Source: Saprospiraceae bacterium
GTDB lineage: Bacteria; Bacteroidota; Bacteroidia; Chitinophagales; Saprospiraceae
Reading direction: 5' to 3'
NCBI GenBank assembly: GCA_016711125.1
Contig: JADJTQ010000007.1
Location: 62,001-126,000, forward strand
Length of the DNA stretch: 64,000 nt
Made by a program: the position numbers and the translations under genes. The notes below the pieces were generated by a model, which saw only the letters and a program-made list of their open reading frames with translations, was not told the origin of the DNA and ran no database searches. Shown piece after piece: positions 50,459 to 60,693 of the stretch; position 1 is the stretch's first letter, and each line of letters starts with the position of its first letter.

Positions 50459-51493
50459 TTAATCGCGGTCAATTAGCCATTGGGCGATGGCCGGAGTCAA
50501 TAACTTTTGTGACCTTCCGCCAACGAAAACCCCAATGTGTCCGCCAGGAAACTCCAATAGTTCTTTATCCTTTGACCCTATTACATCATGCAGAGGAATG
50601 GTTGAAGATGGAGGTACAATATGGTCGTCTTTCGCATAGACCGTTAAAACAGGCATTTTGATTTTTTTCAAATCCACTTTTTCTCCTCCCATCATCAGTT
50701 CACCTTTTATCAATTTATTCTTTTGATAAAAGTCTTTAATAAATTGACGATAGGTCTCGCCTGCCTGGGCTGGGCTATCAGCAACCCATTTTTCCATCCT
50801 TAAGAAATTTAACAAACTGTCCTTATTGGAGGCCACTTTAGGTAGGTTCGAAAATTTCCGGGCTTTGTTCATCGGTTTGAGAAGGTCGAAACCGCTATTT
50901 AAGAAATCACCCGGTACTACTCCTCCAAATCCTTCTACAATGGCATCAACATCCATATGTTTTGCCCAAAGAAACAGAAGTCCGTTTTCTTCCCGGAAGT
51001 CGACAGGTGTTACAGTCGTTACCAGATTTTTAATCAATTCCGGAAACAAGGCTGCGTAGATCAGGCTAAAGGTCCCTCCTTGACATACTCCCAACAAGTT
51101 GATCTTCTCGAGTTCATGCCTTCGGCAGATAAATTCGACGCATTCGTGGATGTCTCCCAGAATGTAGTCCTCCATGGTTTTGTAACGATCGATACCAGTG
51201 GCGTAACCCCAATCGATGAGGTAAATATCCAACCCCTCTTCTAGTAATTTTCGGATAAAACTAAGATTGGGTTGTAAATCCATCATTTCCCAGCGATTGA
51301 CCAAGGCGTAGGAAATCAATACAGGTGTTTTAGCCGACGGTGGGGTATCCCGGATAAAATGGTACAGTTGCACTTTTCCGTCCTCCCAAACAGTCTCACG
51401 GGGAGCGGTAGCAATATCGATTTCTTCAATTTCTGACAGGTGCCGTATCGCTTCATTTGCGGTATTTACTCTTTCAATAAAGTCGGTTGACAT
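50459..51493 (-). CDS. phaC: Class III poly(R)-hydroxyalkanoate synthase, catalytic subunit
   Basis: 344 residues. The lipase-like box with catalytic Cys is LLGVCQGGTFSLIYA; the Asp is in VYAKDDHIVPPS and the His in LEFPGGHIGVFVGG. About 350 residues is the class III size; class I enzymes are near 590. Polymerises (R)-3-hydroxyacyl-CoA into storage granules together with PhaE, encoded 70 bases upstream on the same strand. Cytoplasmic, on the granule surface. Confidence 0.95.
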   Translation of the reverse strand: MSTDFIERVNTANEAIRHLSEIEEIDIATAPRETVWEDGKVQLYHFIRDTPPSAKTPVLISYALVNRWEMMDLQPNLSFIRKLLEEGLDIYLIDWGYATGIDRYKTMEDYILGDIHECVEFICRRHELEKINLLGVCQGGTFSLIYAALFPELIKNLVTTVTPVDFREENGLLFLWAKHMDVDAIVEGFGGVVPGDFLNSGFDLLKPMNKARKFSNLPKVASNKDSLLNFLRMEKWVADSPAQAGETYRQFIKDFYQKNKLIKGELMMGGEKVDLKKIKMPVLTVYAKDDHIVPPSSTIPLHDVIGSKDKELLEFPGGHIGVFVGGRSQKLLTPAIAQWLIDRD

Positions 51494-51563
51494 AGTTGCG
51501 TTTACTTTAGGTACTTGGTAAGTAAATGAAAGGACAGATCAGAGAGTGATGACGGCCATTGCC

Positions 51564-52850
51564 TTAGCTTTTAGCCGTAGTTTTTGATTTGGCCTTGGCG
51601 ACCGGATGATCAACTTTTGACAATCTTAATTCGAGATCTCTAATTCTTTTACGAAGTGCTGCCATTTCCTTAGCTACTTCATCCGAAAAAGATTTCATTA
51701 AGAATGGAGTACCTTCCAAAGTCATTTCAAAAACCTTATCCATTTTTCCTTTTAAAGTTGCTGCTAATTTGGAGAGCTCACCCTGCAGCGTTGCATATTC
51801 TGCGCCATTCATCAAATTAAGTAAAGATCCCTCCAGATTATTAATGTATTGATTAAAGAATACCTGGAAATCCGGAGCTGTTTTATTAGCTTGATATTCT
51901 TTGTTTAAGATCTCCAGCGTTTTGGATAATGCGGGCTGGCTTACTTCAAAAACTTTATTTTGGAGCTCTAAACTTCGTATGATAAAAGCTATGTAAGTGA
52001 ATTGAATATCTTTCAAGATACGAGCTATTTCGACTTCACGACCTTGTCCGGCCAGGTTATAGAATTTGTCGATTCCGTGGTTGATATTCTGATTGATCTC
52101 CATCAGTGTCGTATATGAAGCTGCAGGATGACCTTCCAGAAAGGCATGTGTCATTTTACTCCATTGTTCTGGCCAATCTTTATTGACCTGGTATTGATTA
52201 AACAATTTGATGTTTTTTTCAAAAACCTCATTGGTTTGTTTGATCAATTCGTCGACATTTTTTGCCGGTTTATAGCCCATAAATTTGCCGACCATTTCCC
52301 GATAAGCGTCAGGCGTAACAAATCTACCGATTGCATCCCATTCAGTCATTCCAAATTCAATCATTTTGGAGAGATATTCCCAATAGTGGGTAAATGATTC
52401 ATACAGATCTTTATAGTTGAGTAAGTTCCATTGCTGGGTAAATGGTAGATTCTTGGTGATATTCTGCTGGATCCAGGGATTGTTCTGTTCCATCCACTGT
52501 TGCCATGATTTCATACCGGTGTTGTCGATTGAAAAACCAGGGTTTTTAAATCCATATTTACCGGTATTCTCATTGTAAAATTCCATCCATTTTTTTGCGA
52601 ACTCGGTCTGTGCTTCTGCCCATTTACGCATTTCATCCGGTGATCCCTGAAAAGCATTCTGCAGATTATCTCTGTTAATAATGGCATCCCAATATTTTTT
52701 TTGATTCTCAACCCATTCATCCCAGTACTCCTTTCCTGAGTCTTTGGGTAGACCACCTGCCAAAGTTCCTGCCATGTTTTTTGTGGTCTCTGCCCACAGG
52801 TCAAACACTTTCTTTTGACCTTCTATGATGCTGTCAATATTCGTTTTCAT
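51564..52850 (-). CDS. phaE: Class III PHA synthase subunit PhaE
   Basis: 428 residues. Tryptophan- and tyrosine-rich helical N-terminal half (EYWDEWVENQKKYWD, NPWIQQNITKNLPF) and a C-terminal basic tail with LRKRIRDLELRLSK. The length, composition and position directly upstream of phaC identify the PhaE partner of class III synthases, which is needed for activity but lacks catalytic residues. Longer than the roughly 360-residue PhaE of Allochromatium. Transcribed from the promoter at 52890-52920. Confidence 0.9.
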   Translation of the reverse strand: MKTNIDSIIEGQKKVFDLWAETTKNMAGTLAGGLPKDSGKEYWDEWVENQKKYWDAIINRDNLQNAFQGSPDEMRKWAEAQTEFAKKWMEFYNENTGKYGFKNPGFSIDNTGMKSWQQWMEQNNPWIQQNITKNLPFTQQWNLLNYKDLYESFTHYWEYLSKMIEFGMTEWDAIGRFVTPDAYREMVGKFMGYKPAKNVDELIKQTNEVFEKNIKLFNQYQVNKDWPEQWSKMTHAFLEGHPAASYTTLMEINQNINHGIDKFYNLAGQGREVEIARILKDIQFTYIAFIIRSLELQNKVFEVSQPALSKTLEILNKEYQANKTAPDFQVFFNQYINNLEGSLLNLMNGAEYATLQGELSKLAATLKGKMDKVFEMTLEGTPFLMKSFSDEVAKEMAALRKRIRDLELRLSKVDHPVAKAKSKTTAKS

Positions 52851-52889
52851 TTTTTATGATTTTAAAGCTAGTTTGTTATTATTTGATTA

Positions 52890-52920
52890 CAAATATACGG
52901 GTGCCAGGGGCCTCGGTCAA
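52890..52920 (-). promoter_or_regulatory. Bacteroidota-type promoter for phaE-phaC
   Basis: Reading the minus strand, TTG (52920-52918), a 20-base spacer and TATATTTG (52897-52890) match the -33/-7 consensus. The phaE start is 40 bases downstream of the second element. Confidence 0.65.
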
Positions 52921-52972
52921 CCAAATTGACAAGATCGATTGGGTTGACTAGATAAGAAGCATTTTGCTGAAT

Positions 52973-53013
52973 AGGTATTTAAATACCTGATATTCAATAT
53001 TTTATGAATATTG
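52973..53013. promoter_or_regulatory. Two palindromes in the phaE/reductase divergent region
   Basis: AGGTATTTAAATACCT (52973-52988) is a perfect 16-base palindrome; CAATATT-TTATG-AATATTG (52995-53013) is a perfect seven-base inverted repeat. Both lie between the divergent phaE and reductase promoters, a suitable place for an operator. Confidence 0.5.
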
Positions 53014-53212
53014 TTTGGCTCGTTGACTAAGTCAGTAAATCTGTGAATTATCCTCATTGAAATATCATTTTTTAATGATCGGGTCAAGGTGCCTATTTTC
53101 TCACTTCAGGGCACTGTATTTCAATCATTTGTTATAATGATTTAGATCATAATCAGATTAAGTCAACCTTACTTATTTCGCAGACAGTTTAGTAGTATGA
53201 GCAATGTGGAGG

Positions 53213-53220
53213 TACATTTG
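53213..53220 (+). promoter_or_regulatory. TAnnTTTG element for the reductase gene
   Basis: TACATTTG matches the -7 consensus, 39 bases before the ATG. The upstream TTG at the expected distance is not convincing. Confidence 0.4.
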
Positions 53221-53258
53221 AGGGAATTGTCTAATTTATTCATCATCAATTGAACATC

Positions 53259-54002
53259 ATGAAAAGACTTGAAAACAGGATTGCCATCATTACCGGTGGT
53301 GCAAAGGGTATTGGCAAAGCTACAGCTCGAAAATTTGCCGAGGATGGAGCCTCCATCGCTATTTGGGATATAGATACTGGGGCAGGCAATAAGACTGTCG
53401 AAGAACTGATTCAGTCTGGCACCAAAGCCAGGTTTTATCAGGTGGATACCACCGACTTGCAGGCCACCGTATCCGCGGCATCTGCCGTAGAAAACGATTT
53501 CGGTCGCATTGATATATTAATCAATAATGCTGGGATAACCCGGGATTCATCGATGAAAAAAATGACGGAAGATCAGTGGAAGCAGGTGATTGATGTCAAC
53601 CTGACCGGTGTCTACCACTGTACCAAGGCGGTTTCACCCTACATGGTAGATCAGGGTTATGGCCGTATTATTAATGCATCTTCCATTGTAGGGATCTATG
53701 GTAATTTTGGTCAGACCAACTATGTGGCCACGAAGGCAGGAGTGATCGGAATGACCAAAGTATGGGCTCGGGAATTTGGACGTAAGGGGGTCACCGTCAA
53801 TGCAGTCGCTCCAGGTTTTATCACTACCGAAATGATGGAAACTGTGCCTCAGTCATACCTGGATGACTTGAAACTTAAGACTCCTGTCGGTCGAATGGGT
53901 GAGCCTGGAGATATTGCCAACGCATATGCGTTCCTCGCCTCCGACGAAGCATCATTCATTAGTGGTATAGTACTGAGCGTAGATGGTGGATTGGTATTGT
54001 AG
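53259..54002 (+). CDS. SDR-family acetoacetyl-CoA / 3-oxoacyl-ACP reductase
   Basis: 247 residues from the ATG at 53259; a TTG three codons upstream is less likely. Short-chain dehydrogenase motifs: TGGAKGIGKATARKF (cofactor site), LINNAGITRDSSMKKM, and Ser-Tyr-Lys in INASSIVGIYGN...TNYVATKAGV. The MKKM segment and the ending GIVLSVDGGLVL fit PhaB/FabG reductases that make (R)-3-hydroxyacyl thioesters. Divergent from phaE, so most likely the PHA precursor-supplying PhaB, though FabG cannot be excluded by sequence. Confidence 0.88.
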   Translation: MKRLENRIAIITGGAKGIGKATARKFAEDGASIAIWDIDTGAGNKTVEELIQSGTKARFYQVDTTDLQATVSAASAVENDFGRIDILINNAGITRDSSMKKMTEDQWKQVIDVNLTGVYHCTKAVSPYMVDQGYGRIINASSIVGIYGNFGQTNYVATKAGVIGMTKVWAREFGRKGVTVNAVAPGFITTEMMETVPQSYLDDLKLKTPVGRMGEPGDIANAYAFLASDEASFISGIVLSVDGGLVL

Positions 54003-54028
54003 ATGACCTTTTATGGCAGACAATTTTC

Positions 54029-55447
54029 ATGAGAGCACAGCTTCAAAAGTTTACTGAATTTGCTAGTCAATTATTGCCTCATGAGACGACCTACCTTTTG
54101 TCGATCCAGCAATTTGCCGACGCCGATCGTCTCCGCATTTTACAGCAGGTAGATCAAAATTGTCAGGTAATCGATGCTGCGAGCGATTTTGATATTTCGA
54201 TCGACAAGCGTAAATACAATCATCTGCAGAATTGGATCCGTCATGCGCTCGACACGGTGGATGTTGATGTTCATTTCGAATGGCTCAACCTGATGGAGCA
54301 AAAAATCATGACGGATTCCATTAGTTTGGATGAGGAGAATGAACTACTGGGCAGGATCAAAAATTATCAACACCCGATCTTCTATTTTAAAAAATTTTAC
54401 GAACTAGCGGAGCACTACCGGCAATTTTTGTTGATCAGGATCAGGTACACCGATTATCAGCTGGTTCATGGTTTTCTGATTCAACATGAAGCAGCCTACC
54501 AAAACGCTCGAGCAATTTATGAGAAATTACATGAAGCTACCCGGGACATAGTAGGTCAGTATTCAGGAGAAAAAAGAGAATCCATCCACTGGGAAGAGGT
54601 CTTGACCGGGATTTTTTATAATCAATCAATTGATGGTCTAAACCGCTATCTGGCTCTTGTGCGCCTAATTTTCATCAGTTTTAATTACGGTCGGTTTGAA
54701 ATACTAAGAGAAAAATTTGATTATCTGGATGGCCAGTTCGCTCAGGGAAGGTACTATTCGAAAAGACTTTTACTGAATTACTACAATAACCGGCTATTGT
54801 TTCATTCTCATTTTAGGGAATATGAAAGGGCGGTATATTTCGGATATTTGTCGATCCGTTCTAAAAACCATGACTATATACATTATGTAAACAATCTTTG
54901 TGCAGTGTTGCTCCGTCTTGAGCGTTATGGGGAGGCATTAGAACTGATGAAAAAGACCAGCGTAGATGTAAAAGACACAGGTAATATGCATAGTCGGGTT
55001 GGTTTTGCTTCCTTTTATTTGCAAGCCATGAATAAAAATCAACTTTTTAAACATGCGGAAAACTACGGAGATGCTTTCTTAAAGGCTTTTGATAAAGAGG
55101 TATTAAAATACCGGTGGCACTTGTTTTTCTCTTTCTATCTCCAGGTCTTATTAAACCGCGAGAATTACACGAAACTACATGCAGTAGCAAGAAAATTTAA
55201 ATTACTGGAAAAAGACAGAGGTCATCTTTCCAAAGCCAATTATTTACCCACTATCCCAATTTGTATGGATATAGCTTCCTACAAAGAGGGATTGTTGGAT
55301 CGCAAGGCACTTCTAGCAAAATTGACTGAATTTTACGCCATATATTCTAAAGATCAGGGTCGTAATGATGCGATTCAAATACTTTTTAAGTCTTTACAAC
55401 CAGTTGTTCCTGAAGTGATTAATTACGTGCCTGGACTGCGCATATAA
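54029..55447 (+). CDS. Uncharacterised helical repeat protein
   Basis: 472 residues. No signal or membrane helix. Pairs of helices with tyrosines and leucines in TPR-like spacing, for example AVYFGYLSIRSKNHDYIHYV and NLCAVLLRLERYGEALELMK, suggest a TPR-type solenoid in the C-terminal half. Starts 27 bases after the reductase gene, so it may be co-transcribed. No specific family recognised. Confidence 0.65.
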   Translation: MRAQLQKFTEFASQLLPHETTYLLSIQQFADADRLRILQQVDQNCQVIDAASDFDISIDKRKYNHLQNWIRHALDTVDVDVHFEWLNLMEQKIMTDSISLDEENELLGRIKNYQHPIFYFKKFYELAEHYRQFLLIRIRYTDYQLVHGFLIQHEAAYQNARAIYEKLHEATRDIVGQYSGEKRESIHWEEVLTGIFYNQSIDGLNRYLALVRLIFISFNYGRFEILREKFDYLDGQFAQGRYYSKRLLLNYYNNRLLFHSHFREYERAVYFGYLSIRSKNHDYIHYVNNLCAVLLRLERYGEALELMKKTSVDVKDTGNMHSRVGFASFYLQAMNKNQLFKHAENYGDAFLKAFDKEVLKYRWHLFFSFYLQVLLNRENYTKLHAVARKFKLLEKDRGHLSKANYLPTIPICMDIASYKEGLLDRKALLAKLTEFYAIYSKDQGRNDAIQILFKSLQPVVPEVINYVPGLRI

Positions 55448-55482
55448 GATTGGTGACCAGAAATTTAATTATTCGATAAAAC

Positions 55483-55961
55483 TTACTTGTTATTTCTTGG
55501 CAGGGCCTCTTCGGGAAAAGGGAAAACAATAGTCGAGTTCTTTTCGGCGGCTGTGGTCGTCAGTGTCTGATAAAGTCTCAGCTTGATTGCTGAAGGTGAT
55601 TGGTCGATCAGCTTATCGGCTTCAAACAGTTTTCCTGCAGCCTGTTCTTCAGCCAGTGCCAGGATAATGCGAGCCCGGCGCGATCTTTCAGCATCAGCTT
55701 GATTGGCCATCATGCGTCTCATGTTTTCAGGCAGTTGAAGATCCTTTATCTTTACATTTTGATCAGGATTGACCAGTCGCTGGTCTCATTCTCGACGATA
55801 TTCTTGATATTCTTGCCCATTTCTTCTCGTTTAGACAGGATCGTATCTAATTCCACTTTGCCACACACATCACGTGGAGCAGCTTGAGCCAACTGAGAAA
55901 TCGCAAACTTATATTCCTCAACTTCGAGAACGGCTTTTTCGGGATCTTGCACTTGTAAAAC
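55483..55961 (-). pseudogene. Slipin/stomatin-like (SPFH) protein, N-terminally truncated
   Basis: The frames join to a SPFH-domain C-terminal half: VQDPEKAVLEVEEYKFAI, QLAQAAPRDVCGKVELD, LSKREEMGKNIKNIVE, DLQLPENMRRMMANQADAER and the ending AAEKNSTIVFPFPEEAL, all typical of slipins. A G2 to G3 change near 55774 restores SDWVNPDQNVKIKD. Upstream of about 55961 the homology stops: the expected N-terminal membrane anchor and first half of the SPFH domain are absent, and the bases there do not continue in any frame. I call it a remnant unless the assembly is broken here. Confidence 0.7.
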
Positions 55962-56158
55962 AGTAGCCCTTGATTGCGATATAAATAATCGAACTTGCGA
56001 CGAAGCAAGACCGTTAAATTAGAGTAAGGAAGTGCAACCACGAAAGGTAGTGAGTAAGGACCTTTTAAAAAAATAGGTAACCTATACTTGATTAAGGCCT
56101 TAAGCAAACTGAGGCCATGGTAAGGCGAAAAAGGCTATTTTCGCTGCTAAATCTTGCT

Positions 56159-57152
56159 ATGAAAATTGCCGTTTTTAGTACCAAAGCCTTTGATCGGGAG
56201 TACTTTGAAAAATTCAATGACTCTGGACAACATCAATTAACCTACTACGAAGCTCCACTCAATAGCTTTACATGCAATCTTGCCCAGGGTTTTGATGGGG
56301 TTTGCGTTTTTGTCAATGATAAGGTAAATGTGGAGGTCATTAATAAATTGAATGATATGGGGATCAAACTGATTGCCCTGCGATGTGCCGGCTTTAATAA
56401 TGTAGATCTTATGGCGGCTAAAGAGCTTCAGATCCCTGTCGTTAGGGTACCAGCTTATTCACCTCATGCGGTCGCTGAGCATGCAGTTGCTTTGATTCTG
56501 ACGCTTAATCGAAAGACTCACAAAGCATTCAATCGTATTCGGGAAAACAATTTTTCATTAGAAAGACTGATCGGATTTGATCTTTTTAACAAGTCAGTGG
56601 GCGTCATCGGGACCGGTCAGATTGGAGCGCTTTTTTGCAAAAGCATGTTAGGTTTTGGTTGTCATGTACTAGCCTTCGATCAAAGGCCATCACCAGAATT
56701 GCAGCAGGCAGGGGTGAAATATATTTCATTTGATGACTTATTGGAGCAGTCAGATATTATCTCACTTCATTGTCCATTGACACCGCAAACGTACCATTTA
56801 ATTGGAAAGAAAGAGTTTTTAAAAATGAAAAGAGGAGTGATGTTGATCAATACCAGTCGCGGTGCTTTGATCAATACCAAGGCGACGATTAAGGCTTTAA
56901 AAAAAGGCCAGCTAGGTTACCTTGGTATTGATGTTTATGAGCAAGAAGAACACCTGTTTTTTCGAGATCTTTCTGAAAGCATAATTCAGGATGATGATAT
57001 ATCCCGATTACTCACTTTTCCGAATGTCTTAATTACGGCACACCGGGTTTTTTACGAAAGAAGCATTGGAAGAAATTACCAAAACCACTCTGGAGAATCT
57101 CACGGCTTTTGAACGGGGAGAAGTGCTCCGGAATCAGATCAAAATTGACTGA
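56159..57152 (+). CDS. ldhA: D-lactate dehydrogenase (2-hydroxyacid dehydrogenase family), C-terminal frameshift
   Basis: About 331 residues. Starts MKIAVFSTKAFDREYF; the in-frame codons upstream are not part of the family. Motifs: LRCAGFNNVDL, SPHAVAEHAVALIL, GVIGTGQIGALFCKSM (NAD site), LINTSRGALINTK and the catalytic His in ITAHRVF. Near 57042-57056 the frame is lost at CACCGGGT6; relatives read HQGFFTKEAL, which needs one missing A and one T. The corrected end is ERGEVLRNQIKID, stopping at 57150-57152. Reduces pyruvate to D-lactate. Confidence 0.88.
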
Positions 57153-57320
57153 ATCGATATTACAGTATAAATTCAAGTTATGAAAATATACTGTTTCAAA
57201 ATTTAGATGTTAAATTGTGATTGCTTATTTTCTTCCGGATTCTATTTTAATGTGCTCAATTTTACATCAATTTGACGCTTTTGTAAATTGGTGGTAGATT
57301 GATCAGAGCTAATCTTTGAT

Positions 57321-57725
57321 ATGGACATCGAGCAACATGAGTTAATTGAGCAAGCCAGAAAGTACATTTATACTGGTGCGGATCATCTGGAGGTGCAAAG
57401 GGCTCTTAAAGAAATGCACATTTCTAATCAGCAAATCAGAGAAGTATTAGCCGTGATCGAACCTGATTTTGTGAAGTACCAATTGGCGGATCAAGAAAGA
57501 ACAAAGATTTTAAATCAGGTGCTGGTAGGAGCATTTGTCCTAATTATCGGCACTGGTGTAACGGCCTATAGTTTGATCACGGTTGGTTATGTTTATCGAA
57601 CCGGTTATGGTTTGCTTTTATCGGGTGCCTGGTGGACCTTTCGCAACTTCCAACGCTACCGTCAACCCATTGAGAGTTTTATCACCGTTCAGGAGTTCAT
57701 GCGAAAACGGCGGTTTAGGAAATAG
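57321..57725 (+). CDS. Small membrane protein, unknown
   Basis: 134 residues. A soluble N-terminal half (IEQARKYIYTGADHLEVQRALKE, shown here only as residues 8-30) is followed by two membrane helices (LNQVLVGAFVLIIGTGVTAY and a second around residues 88-110 with TGYGLLLSGAWW) and a basic tail MRKRRFRK. No family recognised. Intact frame. Confidence 0.6.
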   Translation: MDIEQHELIEQARKYIYTGADHLEVQRALKEMHISNQQIREVLAVIEPDFVKYQLADQERTKILNQVLVGAFVLIIGTGVTAYSLITVGYVYRTGYGLLLSGAWWTFRNFQRYRQPIESFITVQEFMRKRRFRK

Positions 57726-57801
57726 TCTTGGTTAAATGTTGGATTTTCAAATCGTCAAATTATGTATCCGATTTTCAAATTCATAGCGCCGATTAAAAAA
57801 G

Positions 57802-59593
57802 TTAGAAACTATAAATGAGCGGTATAAAAATGGTGGCGAGGATCCAAAAAAGGATATTGAGTAAAGTCCCGACTTTTACAAAATCCATAAATTTATATTG
57901 ACCCGCACTGTAAACCATCGTGTTGGTTTGATAGCCTATTGGTGTAATAAAACTTGCGGATGCAGCAAAGTGACCGCCATTAAAAAAGGCATATGATTGA
58001 CTCCCATCGTGTGGGCTGTCGCTATGGCTATTGGGGCCACCAATGCCGCCGCTGCATTATTGCTCATGATTTCGGTAATCATCGAAGTGATCAGATACAG
58101 ACCTGATACAATTGCGATGGGACCAAAAGGACCTGCGATTTTAATCAGATTACCGGCGATCATCTGATCAAGACCGCTATTTTGCATAGCAGTACCGAGG
58201 CTCAACGCGCCAGCCAACAAAAAGAAGATTTTCCAATGAATGGCATCATAGGCCTCCTTCATAGTTAGTATCTTCAGTAACACCAGGATGATGACTCCAG
58301 CCATTGTACCCACCATGATATCAAGAACATTTGTGGCTGCCAGTATGATGACGCTAAAAAGAACGGTCAGGACGGTATAGAACTTGGTGCGGTCAAAATC
58401 ATTCATTTCATCTTCAGAAATGAGGACAAAGGGGGCATCTTGTTCCATTTCCCGCTTTTTAAGCTCTTTGACAAAGTGATTTTTCACTTCGGCTAGAATC
58501 ACGTCGCCTGACCGAATTGGTGTTTCATATAGGTGTTCGTGTAAGATCTCTTCCCGGTGTTTGATCGCGAGCGGTATCGCCCGGTAACTTCGGCGAAAAT
58601 CGAGGTCCTTTAGCGTCTTACCATCGATTTCTGAATTGGCGGTGATCACCATCTCCACCAAAGTAGAATCCGTTTCGCGCAAGTCATTATCACCAATTTT
58701 CACAGAAGAAGATACCAATACCCGGATGTGATCTCGCAATGATTTGATTTTAGCCACGTCACATCGTACTTTCAGGACATCTCTTTTTTGCAGAACAAAA
58801 TCTCCAGGTGGTAAGGTGAATTTCTGTCCGTTGCGGCGTACTTCAATGATATCCATTTCCAACTCCCTGACCAGCGCCGACTCCATAATCTTTTTACCGA
58901 TTGATTGCGGGTCCTCAAGCAGCTCGATTTCAGTTAGGTAATCGCGCATCCCAAATTTAGTCTGGAGATCCTTTTCCTCCCTTCGTGCTGGCAACCAGCG
59001 GATCCCGACAAATACCATATAGAGAATCCCGGCGATTAAAAAAATCAGACCCATAGGTGTCATTGCAAACATGCCGATTGGTGCCAATCCTTCCTTTTGC
59101 GCAATTCCACTAACGAGAATGTTGGTCGATGTACCGATAAGAGTGCAGGTGCCACCAAAGATCGAAGCGAACGATAAAGGAATGAGCATTTTGAAGCACT
59201 TTGACCGGAAGAGCGGGCAATCTGGATAACCACGGGAATAAAGACGGCCACCACCGGAGTATTGTTGATAAATGCTGATATAAAAGCAATCAACACCATC
59301 ATCAGAATAATTCCACCGTTAAACTTTTTGCGAAAAGTTGCAGATAGTTTGTGAGCAACAAATTGAAGTGCCCCTGTCTTTAACAGAGCTGCACTTAAGA
59401 TGAACATGAAGGCAACTGTGATCGTTGCATTGTTACTAAACCCTGAAACACCCTCCGTAGGAGTGATGACTCCCGTGATGATCAGCGAGACCATGATTAG
59501 CATAGCCACCAAATCGATCGGAATGATCTCGGTAGCAAACAAGATGATGGCGATCACAATGATGATCAAGGTAATTATCGCAGCTGTAGCCAT
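57802..59593 (-). CDS. SLC13-family permease with TrkA-C domains, two frameshifts
   Basis: About 597 residues when joined. The N-terminal membrane half has LFATEIIPIDLVAMLIMV and AFINNTPVVAVFIPVVIQI; two TrkA-C (RCK) domains follow (FTLPPGDFVLQKRDVLKV, YETPIRSGDVILAEV); then the second membrane half with LAGALSLGTAMQNSGLD and EIMSNNAAAALVAPI, the divalent anion/sodium symporter signature. Breaks: A4 near 59193 (A5 restores ASKMLIPLSF) and T2 near 57961 (T3 restores AVTFAASASFITPIGYQTN). Probably carries sulfate, phosphate or a dicarboxylate; the substrate is not decided by sequence. Confidence 0.88.
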
Positions 59594-59684
59594 TTTTTTT
59601 CTGGCTTCCTGTAGCCAGATCTTTAATTTGATTTCAAAGATATACTTAGTCTATCAACATAGTAGAGTATTGTGAAAAAAAAAT

Positions 59685-60125
59685 CTACTTTTTTTCCTTG
59701 CTGAGTTTATGCTCCCTTTTGATGATTTCAGTCAGGGTGGCTTTTTTCAGCATTTCTACTGTTTTGTTTCGCACTTCAAGAAATACATCACGTTGTCCAC
59801 ATGTCTCTTCATCCTTGCATTCATCGCAACGCTCATAGTACAAATAGCTGACACAGGGTAGGAGGGCAATGGGGCCATCAAAGAGTCGCATCACATCGGC
59901 CAGGTTTACTTCTTTTGGATCTTTAAGCAAATAGTAACCGCCGCCCTTTCCTTTTTTGCTCGCCAGGATCGCCGCTTTTTTCAAATCCAGTAAGATAGAT
60001 TCAAGAAATTTCTGAGGAATGCTTTCTGCTTCTGCGATCTCACTAATCAATATCGGGCCTTCATCCTTCCTTTTGGTGAGATGTATCAGGGCATTGATGG
60101 CATATTTGGTCTTACGACTGATCAT
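59685..60125 (-). CDS. Rrf2-family transcriptional regulator
   Basis: 146 residues. Winged helix with MISRKTKYAINALIHL and IPQKFLESILLDLKKAAIL, and the wing KKGKGGGYYLLKD. The sensor segment LLPCVSYLYYERCDECKDEETC has Cys residues in the Rrf2 cluster position, suggesting an iron-sulfur sensor of the IscR/NsrR/CymR type. It lies just upstream of and in the same direction as the SLC13 permease gene, so a sulfur, iron or redox link is plausible. Confidence 0.92.
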   Translation of the reverse strand: MISRKTKYAINALIHLTKRKDEGPILISEIAEAESIPQKFLESILLDLKKAAILASKKGKGGGYYLLKDPKEVNLADVMRLFDGPIALLPCVSYLYYERCDECKDEETCGQRDVFLEVRNKTVEMLKKATLTEIIKREHKLSKEKK

Positions 60126-60693
60126 TTAACTCGTTTCGGGCTGCAAAATAGGGAGAATTGCCATGGTCTTCAAATGAGATTATACAATGTTAATTAAGTC
60201 CGTTTCTGACTTTAAAAAATGCGATAAATTTCTGCACGTGTTGGCAAGACGATCTAGCGCTCAAATCAATGTTCAATCAATTGGTTCTCCACAAGATTGG
60301 CTCCAACTCTTTTCTAAGACGTTGAGAGCGAAAGACAAATCCTATGACCGCAAAAACAAAGATTGCAAACATAAATCTTGCTCTCCTTGCTGCGACGTCT
60401 CCTAGTTGCATTATATAGGGAGGTTTATCAAAACAAGGGGGATCAGAGCAAGGACTAGTGCCACAAGTCTGAATTTGTTAAAAATTAAACCTGAGAGAAG
60501 AAGAAAATGCTGAATATTGCTCCTTCGATCATGAACCAGGCCCAAATTTCTGATGGTATCTCCATTTAGAAGCCAGGCAGATCAGACACTGAGAGTCAAT
60601 AACTAATGTCAATTCTGGTTTGTTGCTCCGGCGCTAGCATTAGTTTACATTGAGGATCAGTATTTTTGACAAGATCATGTTGTATCACGGGAG
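60126..60693. other. Intergenic region without recognisable gene
   Basis: About 570 bases. A 72-codon plus-strand frame at 60187-60405 and a shorter minus frame exist, but neither shows a family or a plausible ribosome binding site. No repeat or terminator-like hairpin was seen. Confidence 0.4.

Noticed and set aside
60187..60405. 72-codon plus-strand frame
   Set aside because: Basic, Cys-rich composition without a family, no ribosome binding site, in an otherwise empty gap.
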